DNA of 64,000 nt from positions 744,001 through 808,000 of the forward strand of contig NZ_JAGSYB010000001.1 of NCBI RefSeq assembly GCF_025685415.1. The letters run 5' to 3'. How positions within the stretch are numbered: position 1 is the stretch's first letter; the number at the start of each line of letters is the position of its first letter. Made by a program: the position numbers and the translations under genes. Below, one piece after another: positions 39,039-48,007 of the stretch. Source of the stretch: Terriglobus aquaticus. GTDB taxonomy: Bacteria > Acidobacteriota > Terriglobia > Terriglobales > Acidobacteriaceae. The notes under the pieces are model-generated. The model saw nothing but the letters and a program-made list of their open reading frames with translations. It made no database searches and was not told where the DNA came from.

Positions 39039-41108
39039 CTACTTCAGGACCGCGACCTCGTATTGCGCAAGGGTGATCTTGCTGACGGTTTCTCCAGTCA
39101 GCACATTCGACATGCCATGCGGAAGAGCGACGGTCTGCGGGGTCGCGTCGTAGTTCGTCAGGATATAGACCTTCCGGCCAGGAGCGGAACGTACCGCCAG
39201 ATCAACCCCAGCCGGCAGGTCCGGCATCACGGTCTCAAGGCCGCTCTGACTCATCATCCACTTGGCTGCAGCAGTCATCGCGGGCTGCTCCAGCGCCGTG
39301 CCAATGTACGTAATTTGCCCTTTGCCGACGTGGCGCGTCACGGCCGCAGGCTGGCCATTCAACCAGCCATTGCTCTTGCCATAGCGCATCAGCACTTCGG
39401 TTCCCGGAGCGGGTGAGCCCAACTGTTCCGCCCATTTCGGCGAAGTCGAGTTGCCCCACGTTCCGGTCACGGGTGCGGCCTCGTCCAGCGCATACCACTG
39501 TTCCACGCGATCGCCCAGAAGGCTTCCCAGCGGTCCCGGTTGCCGTTGTGGCATCAGGCTGTTGTCTTCGTCCTTCATGGCGCTACGCTGCGTCAGCACC
39601 AGGTGGCCGCCAGCCTCTACATAGGCTTCCAGGTTGTGGATGGCAGCCGGCGTTAGCAGGTTCAGCGCTGGGGCGACCACGAGCTTGTAGCGGGACAGCG
39701 GCGCCACGTCCGACACAACATCAACCGAATGCGCCTGCGCCCGTAGCGCGGCGTACCACGGAACGATCGCGTCGCCCACGGGATCGAAGCTCTTGTTGTG
39801 CCGCTGCCAGTTGATCGCCCATCGGCTTGGGTAATCCTGCAGGATGGCAACCTGCGACTCGACCGTGGTGCCGGCGAGCACGGGGGCAGCTTTTTCAAAG
39901 TCTGCTCCAATCTGCTGAACCTCTGCATAGAGCGGAACAGGTGTCCCATCCGCACCCACGAGCACCCCGTGATACTGCTCCTGCCCGTTCAGCGCACTGC
40001 GCCACTGCCAGTACTCCACCGCTTCCGCGCCGTGCCCAATGGCGTGCCAAGCCATGGCACGCACTTCGCCCTTGTCCAGGGCCGTATTGTTGGGCGACCA
40101 GTTCACGAAGCCTGGCTGCGTCTCCATGACCCAGAAGTTCTTGCGGAGAAATCCCCGTGTCAGGTCATGCGCGGCACCGTTCCGCGCCAGGTCCAGATGC
40201 CCACGGCCCACGTAGTCGTCCCATGACGCAAAATCCAGGTCCTGCGCCACGGTGTAGTGATCGTAGGCATCGAACCAGCCCATCATGTTGGTCGTAATGC
40301 GTTGCCGCGGCTCAGCGTACTTGCGGATCGCGTCCAGGTGTGCGCGCTGATAGCTGCGCCAGGTGTCGCTGACAAATTCTTTCCAGTTCAGCAACAGACC
40401 GGGGTTGCCGTATCCCTCTTCGATTGGGATCTGATCCCAGCTCTGGTAGGTCTCGCTCCAGTACGCCGTGGTCCAGCGCCGGTTCAACTCATCCAGTGTC
40501 TTGTACTTGGCTTTGAGCCAATGCTGAAACTGTGCCCGAGTACTTGGGCCATAGCTTTCTGCCGCATACTCATTGTCGATCTGCCAGCCGATCACATCGG
40601 GATCGTGGCCAAAGCGTTGCGCCATGCGTTCCGTGATCCGGGTGACCAGTTCGCGATACTTGGGACTGGACCAGTCAAACTGTTGGCGATTGCCATGTTC
40701 GTCCTTGCGGCCATCCTCTTTGGTGCGAAGAGTTTCCGGATATTTCTGAGTGAGCCACGCCGGTGGCGCAGCGCCGGGTGTGCCTAGAACAACTGCGATA
40801 TGGTGCTTTTCCGCCGCTCGGATGGCTCGCTCCAACCAGTCGAGCTGGAAGTTTCCCTCACTCGGCTCCATCGTGCTCCAGGCAAACTCGCCCACGCGCA
40901 CCAGGTGGATGTGCGCAGCTTCCATGAGTGCCAGGTCGGCTTCCCACCTCTGCTCAGGCCACTGCTCCGGATACCAGGCCGCGCCCAACAGCAATGCAGG
41001 CACCCGCTGTTCCGTAGGAAGGGCCTGTTGTGCCATGACAGTGCATGGCAGAACGGTGGCAGTAATCGCAAGCAGCGCGGAACGTAGGTGATGTCGCATT
41101 GGGGGCAC
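39039..41108 (-). CDS. Secreted GH42 beta-galactosidase, copy 2
   Basis: The 689-residue product has a signal peptide ending in CTVMAQQ and a GH42 barrel with Glu180 in GWQIDNEYAAE as acid/base and Glu329 in WVMETQPG as nucleophile. GTG 41108 has GAGGAAAC immediately upstream; ATG 41099 is the alternative. The sequence is nearer to canonical GH42 than copy 1 is, so the two may act on different linkages. A LacI-type operator candidate lies 17 bases before the GTG. Confidence 0.9.
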   Translation of the reverse strand: MPPMRHHLRSALLAITATVLPCTVMAQQALPTEQRVPALLLGAAWYPEQWPEQRWEADLALMEAAHIHLVRVGEFAWSTMEPSEGNFQLDWLERAIRAAEKHHIAVVLGTPGAAPPAWLTQKYPETLRTKEDGRKDEHGNRQQFDWSSPKYRELVTRITERMAQRFGHDPDVIGWQIDNEYAAESYGPSTRAQFQHWLKAKYKTLDELNRRWTTAYWSETYQSWDQIPIEEGYGNPGLLLNWKEFVSDTWRSYQRAHLDAIRKYAEPRQRITTNMMGWFDAYDHYTVAQDLDFASWDDYVGRGHLDLARNGAAHDLTRGFLRKNFWVMETQPGFVNWSPNNTALDKGEVRAMAWHAIGHGAEAVEYWQWRSALNGQEQYHGVLVGADGTPVPLYAEVQQIGADFEKAAPVLAGTTVESQVAILQDYPSRWAINWQRHNKSFDPVGDAIVPWYAALRAQAHSVDVVSDVAPLSRYKLVVAPALNLLTPAAIHNLEAYVEAGGHLVLTQRSAMKDEDNSLMPQRQPGPLGSLLGDRVEQWYALDEAAPVTGTWGNSTSPKWAEQLGSPAPGTEVLMRYGKSNGWLNGQPAAVTRHVGKGQITYIGTALEQPAMTAAAKWMMSQSGLETVMPDLPAGVDLAVRSAPGRKVYILTNYDATPQTVALPHGMSNVLTGETVSKITLAQYEVAVLK

Positions 41109-41124
41109 GTTTCCTCGGCGGCAG

Positions 41125-41138
41125 TGTATACGGATTCA
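41125..41138. promoter_or_regulatory. 14-base operator candidate, copy upstream of GH42 copy 2
   Basis: The plus strand reads TGTATACGGATTCA. Its outer and central bases form an imperfect palindrome, TGnATnCGnATnCA, with the central CG typical of LacI-family operators. The identical 14 bases occur, in the other orientation, at 53151-53164 in front of the receptor gene. Confidence 0.6.
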
Positions 41139-41183
41139 CTCAGCCTTGGCGACTGACCGGTTTGCCAGGTCCGAAAGCTCGCC

Positions 41184-42749
41184 CTATCTCCAGATCCAAT
41201 TGCAAACTGCGGTACACAGCAAAAGAAGCGTGGCCACCAGGAGAAGACGTCGATCCACGGGAGATGCCAACGCATTGCTTCGGCCCAGTAACGTCTTTTC
41301 ACTCACAGAGAGCGCCGGTGCGCCGCTCGGAATGACAAGCACCAGCGTCAACGCAACGGTGAAGGCGAGGAGTGCCGCATAGAAATTCGCCGCCATGTTG
41401 CTGCCGAACGGGATGGCTCCAAGCCGACCCAGGAAGATGATGCCCAACGCCACCGCGGATCCCGCGCTGAAGCCCACCAAAGCACTTCGTTCCGAAGCTG
41501 AGCGGGAAATCATGCCGCCGAAAAACACCGCCCAGAAGGGAACCCCAAGCACCGAAAAGATAAGTTGCACTGCTTCCATGATGTTGCTGAACAGGAAATT
41601 AAGCAGAGAGAGGAACAGGCTGAGGACTGCGGCTACCAGGATGGCAGCGACGCCGAGGCGAACCGGCGTGGCCTGGCGCTGCCCGGATTTTCGAGACCTC
41701 AGCTCTGGTAGCAAATCGATCGTACAGATCGCCGCAAAGGCGGAAAGATTTGACGCAAAGGACGACATGAGGCCAGCGCACAACGCCGTAAACCCGAGTC
41801 CCAGCATCCACGGTCCGTACAGTTGCTGCATCATGCGTGGGATCGTTCGATCAAAGCGGCCGTCGTTGACATGAAGCAAGATGGGAGCGGCCAGACCCGG
41901 CACGACCACGATCCCCGCAAACAGAAGCTTGCCGAAGCCGGCCAGCAGCGGCACCTGTCGCGCGGCCAGGTCTGTGCGAGCCGTGAACGCTCGCTGCATC
42001 AGAACAAAATCCGTACACCAGTAGCTGAAACTGAGCACGCAACCCAAGCCGACCACAATGCCGAGTAGGTCCATCGGAGCGCGTGGGTCTACCCAGGGAA
42101 GCTTGCGCCACACATGACCATGCGCACCCAAAGCGGCACCGTTCAGCAAACCCGGCATGCGAGCGCACCGGATGGCAAGCGGAGCGGTTCCGGCAAGCAG
42201 CGTCGCAAACTGCAGCACCTGGTTGTACATGGTGGCTCGAATGCCGCCCAGCAAGACATAGCTGGTGACTAGCGCAGTACAGAGCAGCAGGCTCCAACGC
42301 AACGGAATGTCTGCGATGACATGGACTACCTCACCCAGGGCATAGAGGCTGATGCTTGCCAGCAACTGAAGTACCACTGCGGTTACGCCAGCGTTCAGCA
42401 GTTGCATCCTGGGGCCGTATCGCTGGCCAAGAAACTGCGGCACACTCTGGATGCCGTGTTGCCGGTAGAGAGGCATCATCCAGATGGCGAGAAACACTAG
42501 CGCAGGGATCGCTCCGATCCAATAAAAGTGCAGAGCCACCGCACCGTACTGGGCCGCCATGGCGCTCAGGCCGACTATTTCCACCGCGCTGAAGTTTGCA
42601 GACAGGTACGCCGCCAGCACGATCCCGAAAGGGAGAGAGCGGGATGCCTGAAGGTAGTCTTCCGATGTAGCGACCCTGGACCTGGTCCAAAGGCCAACCA
42701 GGAGTGTGAACGCAAAGTACGCAAAGAGCGGCAGCAGGTGCGGATTCAC
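41184..42749 (-). CDS. Sodium/solute symporter (SSS family), likely sugar importer
   Basis: The 521-residue membrane protein has about 13-14 hydrophobic segments. SSS-family marks include the N-terminal YLQASRSLPFGIVLAAYLSAN (sodium site area) and GGIRATMYNQVLQF, close to the family signature. The start is GTG 42749, overlapping the LacI stop as GTGA, so the regulator and transporter are co-translated. Between a LacI gene and galactosidase genes, galactose or a galactoside is the likely cargo. Confidence 0.85.
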   Translation of the reverse strand: MNPHLLPLFAYFAFTLLVGLWTRSRVATSEDYLQASRSLPFGIVLAAYLSANFSAVEIVGLSAMAAQYGAVALHFYWIGAIPALVFLAIWMMPLYRQHGIQSVPQFLGQRYGPRMQLLNAGVTAVVLQLLASISLYALGEVVHVIADIPLRWSLLLCTALVTSYVLLGGIRATMYNQVLQFATLLAGTAPLAIRCARMPGLLNGAALGAHGHVWRKLPWVDPRAPMDLLGIVVGLGCVLSFSYWCTDFVLMQRAFTARTDLAARQVPLLAGFGKLLFAGIVVVPGLAAPILLHVNDGRFDRTIPRMMQQLYGPWMLGLGFTALCAGLMSSFASNLSAFAAICTIDLLPELRSRKSGQRQATPVRLGVAAILVAAVLSLFLSLLNFLFSNIMEAVQLIFSVLGVPFWAVFFGGMISRSASERSALVGFSAGSAVALGIIFLGRLGAIPFGSNMAANFYAALLAFTVALTLVLVIPSGAPALSVSEKTLLGRSNALASPVDRRLLLVATLLLLCTAVCNWIWR

Positions 42750-43789
42750 TGTGGTGCTCTACGAACTCGGGGCTTGTTCGTGGATCGTCTCGCCTGGCGA
42801 GGTGGCGCAGTGGTCCCGCGCACCACCAATTCGGTTTTCAGGCTGAACTGTGCACCCCTACCATCTTCCTGCCGCTTCGTGTGCTCAAGCGCTTCGATGC
42901 AGAGCTGCGCCAGACGTTTGCGCGGGATGCGAACCGTCGTGAGTGGGGGATGCATCACTTCACTCAGCAGGACGTCGTCGGTGCCGATCAGGGAGATGTC
43001 GCGGGGTACCTGCAGGCCGCGCTTGTGTGCGCCGAGCATGGCACCGAACGCACTCAGGTCGTTGGCATGCAGCACCGCAGTTGGCGGCTCGGGCAAGTCT
43101 AGAAGTTGGGCCATCGCGGCCTCGCCACCCGGGACCCGGTAGTTTCCGGGCTTGACCAGCGTCGCATCATAACGGAGGTCTGCCGCTTGCAGTGCCTGCC
43201 GGAACGCGTTGACCCGAAGCTTCGACGTTTGCATCTGCGGGTAGCCTCCGATGAAGCCGATGCGGTCATGGCCGAGCGAGCGCAGATGCAGAACTGCTTC
43301 TGTAAAGCCGGATTCGTAGTCGATCGCTACATCGCTCCGACCGGCGTCTGTACTGCGCCGATCCAGCGTCACGATAGGAATGCGGCGCTGCAGGAGCGGC
43401 TCGATAGCCTGAGTTTCAAATTCGGAACCCATCAGGACCGCGCCGTCCACTTGGCGCATCAGCATGCGACGTACTGAACGCAACAGGCCTTCCGCATCCT
43501 GCACGCTCGTCAGCAGCATCTCGTGATCGATCTGCTCTAAGGCCGCTTCAAACGCCGCAAGAAACTCGGAGAAGTATGGGTTGCAAATGTCCGGGATGAC
43601 CAGACCGTAGGTTTTGCTTCGCCCGTACTTCAGGGTCGTCGCACTCGGATTCGGGATGAATTTGGCTTCGTCGAGAATGACCTGGACCCGCCGCGCCGTC
43701 TCTGCCGTGACCGCGTTTGAGCCGTTGATGACGCGTGACACGGTGGCGCTCGATACTCCGGCGCGCCGTGCGATTTCACGCATGTTCAT
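42746..43789 (-). CDS. LacI-family transcriptional regulator
   Basis: The 347-residue product has an N-terminal HTH and hinge (REIARRAGVSSATVSRVING, then ATTLKYGRSKTYG) and a periplasmic-binding-type effector domain with LHLRSLGHDRIGFIGG. The DNA contact residues are of the usual LacI/PurR kind. The C-terminal tail is arginine- and proline-rich. It lies inside the galactoside locus and probably senses galactose or an oligosaccharide. The element TGnATnCGnATnCA at 41125 and 53151 is its likely target. Confidence 0.92.
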   Translation of the reverse strand: MNMREIARRAGVSSATVSRVINGSNAVTAETARRVQVILDEAKFIPNPSATTLKYGRSKTYGLVIPDICNPYFSEFLAAFEAALEQIDHEMLLTSVQDAEGLLRSVRRMLMRQVDGAVLMGSEFETQAIEPLLQRRIPIVTLDRRSTDAGRSDVAIDYESGFTEAVLHLRSLGHDRIGFIGGYPQMQTSKLRVNAFRQALQAADLRYDATLVKPGNYRVPGGEAAMAQLLDLPEPPTAVLHANDLSAFGAMLGAHKRGLQVPRDISLIGTDDVLLSEVMHPPLTTVRIPRKRLAQLCIEALEHTKRQEDGRGAQFSLKTELVVRGTTAPPRQARRSTNKPRVRRAPQ

Positions 43790-43830
43790 GTGCTCACTCT
43801 ACCTCGGTCCGGCCTCTAGGCGGCTCATTC

Positions 43831-45474
43831 TCAGAATGTACCCATCTTGATATGCACCACCGCATTCCCGGATCGCCGGAAGTTCAGTCCACGGTCAGTC
43901 TGGTCACCATTCCATAGGCGCAGCGGGACCCACTTGCCATCCACGTAGTGCCCCTCTTCGGCCTGCAGAATCTGCGAGCCGATGCCGGGCAGATGGCCCG
44001 CAGTGTGGAAGAAGACACTGCTATCGACTCCCGTGACAAGAAACTCGTCAGGGCCGATCTGGGCCACCAGGGCGCGACCGCTATGATCCGGGGTTCCGGG
44101 AGCCGGCCGGCCATCTGGCTGTGGGAACCCGAACCGGACCGTTGCTTTCCATTGCCCGAAGTCCAGCTCCTGTTCGGCCTGGCCTGGCGCATCTACTGCG
44201 GTCTGCAGTTTGCCTTCCAGGTTTAGCTGCGCCAACTCGCGAGCCATCGGCGCCAGAAGCGCGTAGTTGGACGTGTGAGCTCGCGGGCCTTCCGGCTCGC
44301 GCCGGTGAGCAGCCGAATCGTCCGGCGCTGCTGGTGCCCAGGTCCATCCGGTGCGGTCTACCCCGAACGGAGAGAATCCGATCGCACCCTTGCCTAGAGC
44401 GAGATACAAGTAGGCCGCGTAGGAATCGCCGTATCCAGTCTCTGGAATCCAGAGTGGGTTGTCAGGCCGGGCGTACGCGTCCAAGACGCTCGTATAGAAC
44501 TTGCGGTCGTCCGAGTAGATATCGGGTCCGATCATGTCGATGGCGGGCGCTAGAGCCTTCCACAAGGGAAGCATCGTCTGCGTGGGACCGCCGGAAGGCC
44601 AGCCAATGCCGGGATTCGGAATCTGGCGCTCGGGCAGTTCCCCGATCGGGTACTCGAGCCAGACATTGCAATAGAAAGGGATGTCGAGCTCCCGTTTGCC
44701 TGCTTTCGCAATCTCGTTGACGTAATGCGCCTGCTGATAGGCCTGGAAGGTCTCATCAGCGCGGCTGCCAAATACTTCGGTCCAGGTCCCAGGCTGCTTG
44801 TGTAGGGCTCTCAGCACTTCAGCCGGCACCTGCCCCGCAAACTCGCGGTTCGATTCCGTTGAGTAATCCCGAGGTGAACCGATGATGCCCGATTCGTTTT
44901 CCACCTGCACGAGGATCACGGTGTGCTCCTGAGCATCGACCTCTGCAACGTGATGCATCAGCGCGGCGAACGCGCGCTGGTCCGCTTGCAGGTTGTTGCG
45001 CGAGCCGGCAGCTAAGACGTCGATGGGTTTGCCTGCCGCATTGATCACCCTTGGATAAGTCTTCGGATCGGTCTTCACCCATTGCGGCACGTAATGCATG
45101 TTGCCGTTCTTCCAAGTGCCAAACCACAGGAGCACTAGATGCAAGTGGTGCTCTCTCGCGCCCTTAATCAGAAGGTCGGCGGTGCTGAAATCGAACGTGC
45201 CGGGTCGAGATTCCAGTTGCTCCCAATAGACCGGCGCCTCAACCGTATTCGCGTGCATATCCTCCAGTGCAGGCCACACCTGCGGCAGCGTGCTTGCCCA
45301 CGAACTGGAATTGTTGATCTGTGCTCCCAGAACAAGAAAGGGAGCGCCGTCCACAATCAACGCGTGGCGACCGTTCCTGGTCTCAAGGTGCGGCTTTTCT
45401 GCGGCTCTAAGGACCAGCGGCATCACCGAACAAAGAGCGCCGACAAAAGCGCAGCGTAGTGCAGTAACCATCAT
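43831..45474 (-). CDS. Secreted GH35-like beta-galactosidase with C-terminal DUF5597-type domain
   Basis: The 547-residue product has a signal peptide (VLRAAEKP) and a GH35/GH42-clan barrel: Glu194 in VQVENESG as acid/base and Glu345 in WIPETGYG as nucleophile. The second half ends in a beta-rich domain of the DUF5597 type seen in Caulobacter and Acidobacteriota homologues. Such enzymes act on beta-galactosides or rhamnogalactan side chains. It lies between the unknown gene and the LacI gene. Confidence 0.85.
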   Translation of the reverse strand: MMVTALRCAFVGALCSVMPLVLRAAEKPHLETRNGRHALIVDGAPFLVLGAQINNSSSWASTLPQVWPALEDMHANTVEAPVYWEQLESRPGTFDFSTADLLIKGAREHHLHLVLLWFGTWKNGNMHYVPQWVKTDPKTYPRVINAAGKPIDVLAAGSRNNLQADQRAFAALMHHVAEVDAQEHTVILVQVENESGIIGSPRDYSTESNREFAGQVPAEVLRALHKQPGTWTEVFGSRADETFQAYQQAHYVNEIAKAGKRELDIPFYCNVWLEYPIGELPERQIPNPGIGWPSGGPTQTMLPLWKALAPAIDMIGPDIYSDDRKFYTSVLDAYARPDNPLWIPETGYGDSYAAYLYLALGKGAIGFSPFGVDRTGWTWAPAAPDDSAAHRREPEGPRAHTSNYALLAPMARELAQLNLEGKLQTAVDAPGQAEQELDFGQWKATVRFGFPQPDGRPAPGTPDHSGRALVAQIGPDEFLVTGVDSSVFFHTAGHLPGIGSQILQAEEGHYVDGKWVPLRLWNGDQTDRGLNFRRSGNAVVHIKMGTF

Positions 45475-45518
45475 GGTTATTCCTTTCGTCGGCTTACTTG
45501 CCGCGTAATCCGGTGGGC

Positions 45519-46826
45519 TCAGCTCAACAACCGCAGTGCTTGGGACATCGTCTGTGGAGCAGAGAGTGCTTTACCCGCAGTCAACCCTGGGCCAAGGACG
45601 GCCGCCTCTCCGGTGCGCTCGTGCCAGACCAGACAGCTTGCGGTCTCCGCTCCGGGAAGCCGTTGCAGGTTGATCCAGGTGTACCAGGCACCCTGTTCCG
45701 CATCGACCAGCGATCCCCTTGTATCCAACCCGGCCGGCGGCGCTCCCGAGAGCATCTCGTTCATACCCTGCTCCGCCTGCCGCGGCGTGAAGCGAAGCAA
45801 TAACGTGTTTGGCTCTGCACGCCGAAGGCACTCTCGGGCTGCCCATTGCACAAAGGTTGTCGCGAAGATCTGTGTGCCCGATCCTTCCGTCAATAACGAA
45901 AGCTGAAAGTGCGTGAGCGCCGAATCTGCTCTGTCCATGCCCATCTGCTCGGGAGTGGTCTGCATCAGCAGCGTTCTCAACTGTTCTGGACCGCTGCTTT
46001 CCGCGCTCATCGCATTCCGTGCGCGTGCAAGCAGGCTGGCGCGAACTGGAGCGAGGGCGTCGTAGCTGACGACCGTGAGGCTCTGGCTCGTACGGGGCAT
46101 CGCTTCGGCATCCCGCCGCGATCCTCCATCGATATACCAATGCCCGTACTCGGAAGGGTGCGCGGAGGCTCGCTCGGCGGTATGCCGCAGCATGCCTTGC
46201 CAGCCATCCCGGTCCGCAATCCGCAGCGCAAGGCCATGCGAGCGCAGCTTGCGGAACGCTGGAAGACCTTCCAGCGTTCCGTCGAGCAGGATTAGCACGT
46301 GCCGAGGAACCGCTGCGCCAGCCTGGGTAGGATCGGGAAATGCTTCGACAAAGTCCTTCGCTGCCTGGCGGAATCGAGGCATCTGCCCGCTCGACCACAA
46401 CGTAGCGGTCAACACATCCAGGTAGTGGCCTGGTTCGCTGACCCAGTCCATCGCCTCCAACGATGCAGGAAGCTCGAAGGTACGGAAAGGTGCCAGCAAC
46501 CGCTCCCGCGATACCGCGTCCCGCGCCTGAAGCTGCGTGAGTTGCGAGAGGATTCGTTCCCGCTCCCGTGGAAAGCGATAGTCATAGGCGGCAATTTCCC
46601 GCAGCAGAAGTGGCAGCAGCGGAAGTGGCAACGTTCGCAGAAGCGGCAGAAAGCGCGTAACCATCTGCCGCGCTTCGGGCGGGTACTCGTGAAACGACGT
46701 TTCCACCAGGTCCTGTGGCTTGCGTACTACAGCCGAGCCGCCGTTTCCTTGAAGGCCTTTCTGGCTGCCGGTCTCCACGTGCTCCTCAGCACGTTGCTGC
46801 GCCGGCGAAGCGTTGGCCAACTGCAT
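45519..46826 (-). CDS. Protein of unknown function in the galactoside locus
   Basis: ATG 46826 overlaps the upstream stop by one base (TGATG), giving 435 residues; a longer frame upstream is a shadow. There is no signal peptide or membrane segment. Visible elements are a proline/leucine-rich helix LPLPLLPLLLREIAAYDYRF, a strand-loop PRHVLILLDGTLEGLPAFRK that looks like part of a Rossmann-like core, and a repeated beta segment near the end (WINLQRLPGAETASCLVW). I do not recognise a family. Coupling to the phosphatase-fold gene suggests the two proteins work together, but no reaction is proposed. Confidence 0.65.
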   Translation of the reverse strand: MQLANASPAQQRAEEHVETGSQKGLQGNGGSAVVRKPQDLVETSFHEYPPEARQMVTRFLPLLRTLPLPLLPLLLREIAAYDYRFPRERERILSQLTQLQARDAVSRERLLAPFRTFELPASLEAMDWVSEPGHYLDVLTATLWSSGQMPRFRQAAKDFVEAFPDPTQAGAAVPRHVLILLDGTLEGLPAFRKLRSHGLALRIADRDGWQGMLRHTAERASAHPSEYGHWYIDGGSRRDAEAMPRTSQSLTVVSYDALAPVRASLLARARNAMSAESSGPEQLRTLLMQTTPEQMGMDRADSALTHFQLSLLTEGSGTQIFATTFVQWAARECLRRAEPNTLLLRFTPRQAEQGMNEMLSGAPPAGLDTRGSLVDAEQGAWYTWINLQRLPGAETASCLVWHERTGEAAVLGPGLTAGKALSAPQTMSQALRLLS

Positions 46827-48007
46827 CACGACAGCACCTCCGTGAGCGGTGTGCCGCGGGCGAACCGCGCCTGAAAGCCAAGGCGCTGCGCCAGCGTGGG
46901 GACCAGGTCCAGCGAATCTACGGGACGATCGATGACAACGTTTTGTCGCACGCCGGGCCCAAGCACCAGCATCCACGTAGTGCGGCTCAACGGATCGCCG
47001 GTGCGATGGTGCTGAAAGCCGTTCCCACCGGAGTCCTCGTCGGAGTCTCTGCCGAAATCAGGCAAAACGTACAGCGTGGTGCGGTCTTTGTATTCCGGCT
47101 CGCTCTGGATCGTGCGCCAGATCTCCGCGCAAAGGCGATCGCTGCGCCGGATGCCCTCGAGGTAGAGCGAGAACGCGCCGGAGTGTGCGATGTCGATGTC
47201 GTGCAAGGTGATCCATAACAGCGACGGTGCAGCGCGGCGCATGATCTGCCGGGCGATATAGAACGAAAGTTCATCGGGACTGTTGAGAGTCGCGGCATGC
47301 GCCCGGAAGTCTTCTATAGAGAGGTCCAGAAGCTCGGCCGTGCGATGCAGGTCCTGTTCTGAGATTGAACCGGTGGGCGACGGATCGAACAGCGGCGTCT
47401 CGTAGTTGTCGCGCAGCATGTGCTCCGTCATGGCTCCGCCGGTGGTCCCGCGCATGGCTGCTGCCAGCAGATGTTTAGGTAGGATGACCCGTGCGCCAAG
47501 ACCTGTTCCGTACAGGCGATTGTTGCTCTCCCCGATGCCGCCAAACCCGTTGCTCGGCGCGACCACCCAAGCGTCCTCCGCCGGGCGCTTCAGGTCGCGC
47601 CGCAGGTACTCAAAGACAGTGGGGTTTTCCGGCTGCGTCGCTGCGAAATTGTTGAAGCGCTCATACACACCGGTGGCCAGTGAGGCGGTAGCCACGTAAT
47701 GCCCAAGGATGCCGCGGTTGATGACCTGCGTGTAGAACGTAGCCTGCGGAATCAATTGGCTCAGCAGCAGAGGGATGTTCGCCTGTCCCTCCGGCGCGAA
47801 CGTTTCTGCATCGCGCGCGCCCCCGCCAAACGTGACGACAACCGCTTTGGGCGCTGGCCCGGCACCGAGCGACGCCATTGCGGCCGCGGGAAAGAGTCTC
47901 GCGCCAGCAGCGCAGCCCACAGCGTGCCGCATGAAGTCGCGCCGCGTTTGCGACTGACGATGTGCTTCCTGTCGCAGGTAGCTGCTCAGTTCGCCGTAAC
48001 CAGGAAT
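46826..48007 (-). CDS. Tat-exported alkaline phosphatase/sulfatase-fold protein
   Basis: The only ATG (47932) would remove a twin-arginine signal: upstream in frame the protein reads SQTRRDFMRHAVGCAAGARL. No ATG, GTG or TTG precedes it, but ATT at 48005-48007 sits seven bases after a near-perfect AGGAGGTGA site, so I place the start there (393 residues). The mature part is alkaline-phosphatase-superfamily-like: FGGGARDAE early, LHDIDIAHSG in the middle and LYVLPDFGRDSDED plus FQHHRTGDP late, where metal ligands would fall. The substrate is unknown; a sulfate- or phosphate-bearing glycan is possible. Confidence 0.65.
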   Translation of the reverse strand: MPGYGELSSYLRQEAHRQSQTRRDFMRHAVGCAAGARLFPAAAMASLGAGPAPKAVVVTFGGGARDAETFAPEGQANIPLLLSQLIPQATFYTQVINRGILGHYVATASLATGVYERFNNFAATQPENPTVFEYLRRDLKRPAEDAWVVAPSNGFGGIGESNNRLYGTGLGARVILPKHLLAAAMRGTTGGAMTEHMLRDNYETPLFDPSPTGSISEQDLHRTAELLDLSIEDFRAHAATLNSPDELSFYIARQIMRRAAPSLLWITLHDIDIAHSGAFSLYLEGIRRSDRLCAEIWRTIQSEPEYKDRTTLYVLPDFGRDSDEDSGGNGFQHHRTGDPLSRTTWMLVLGPGVRQNVVIDRPVDSLDLVPTLAQRLGFQARFARGTPLTEVLS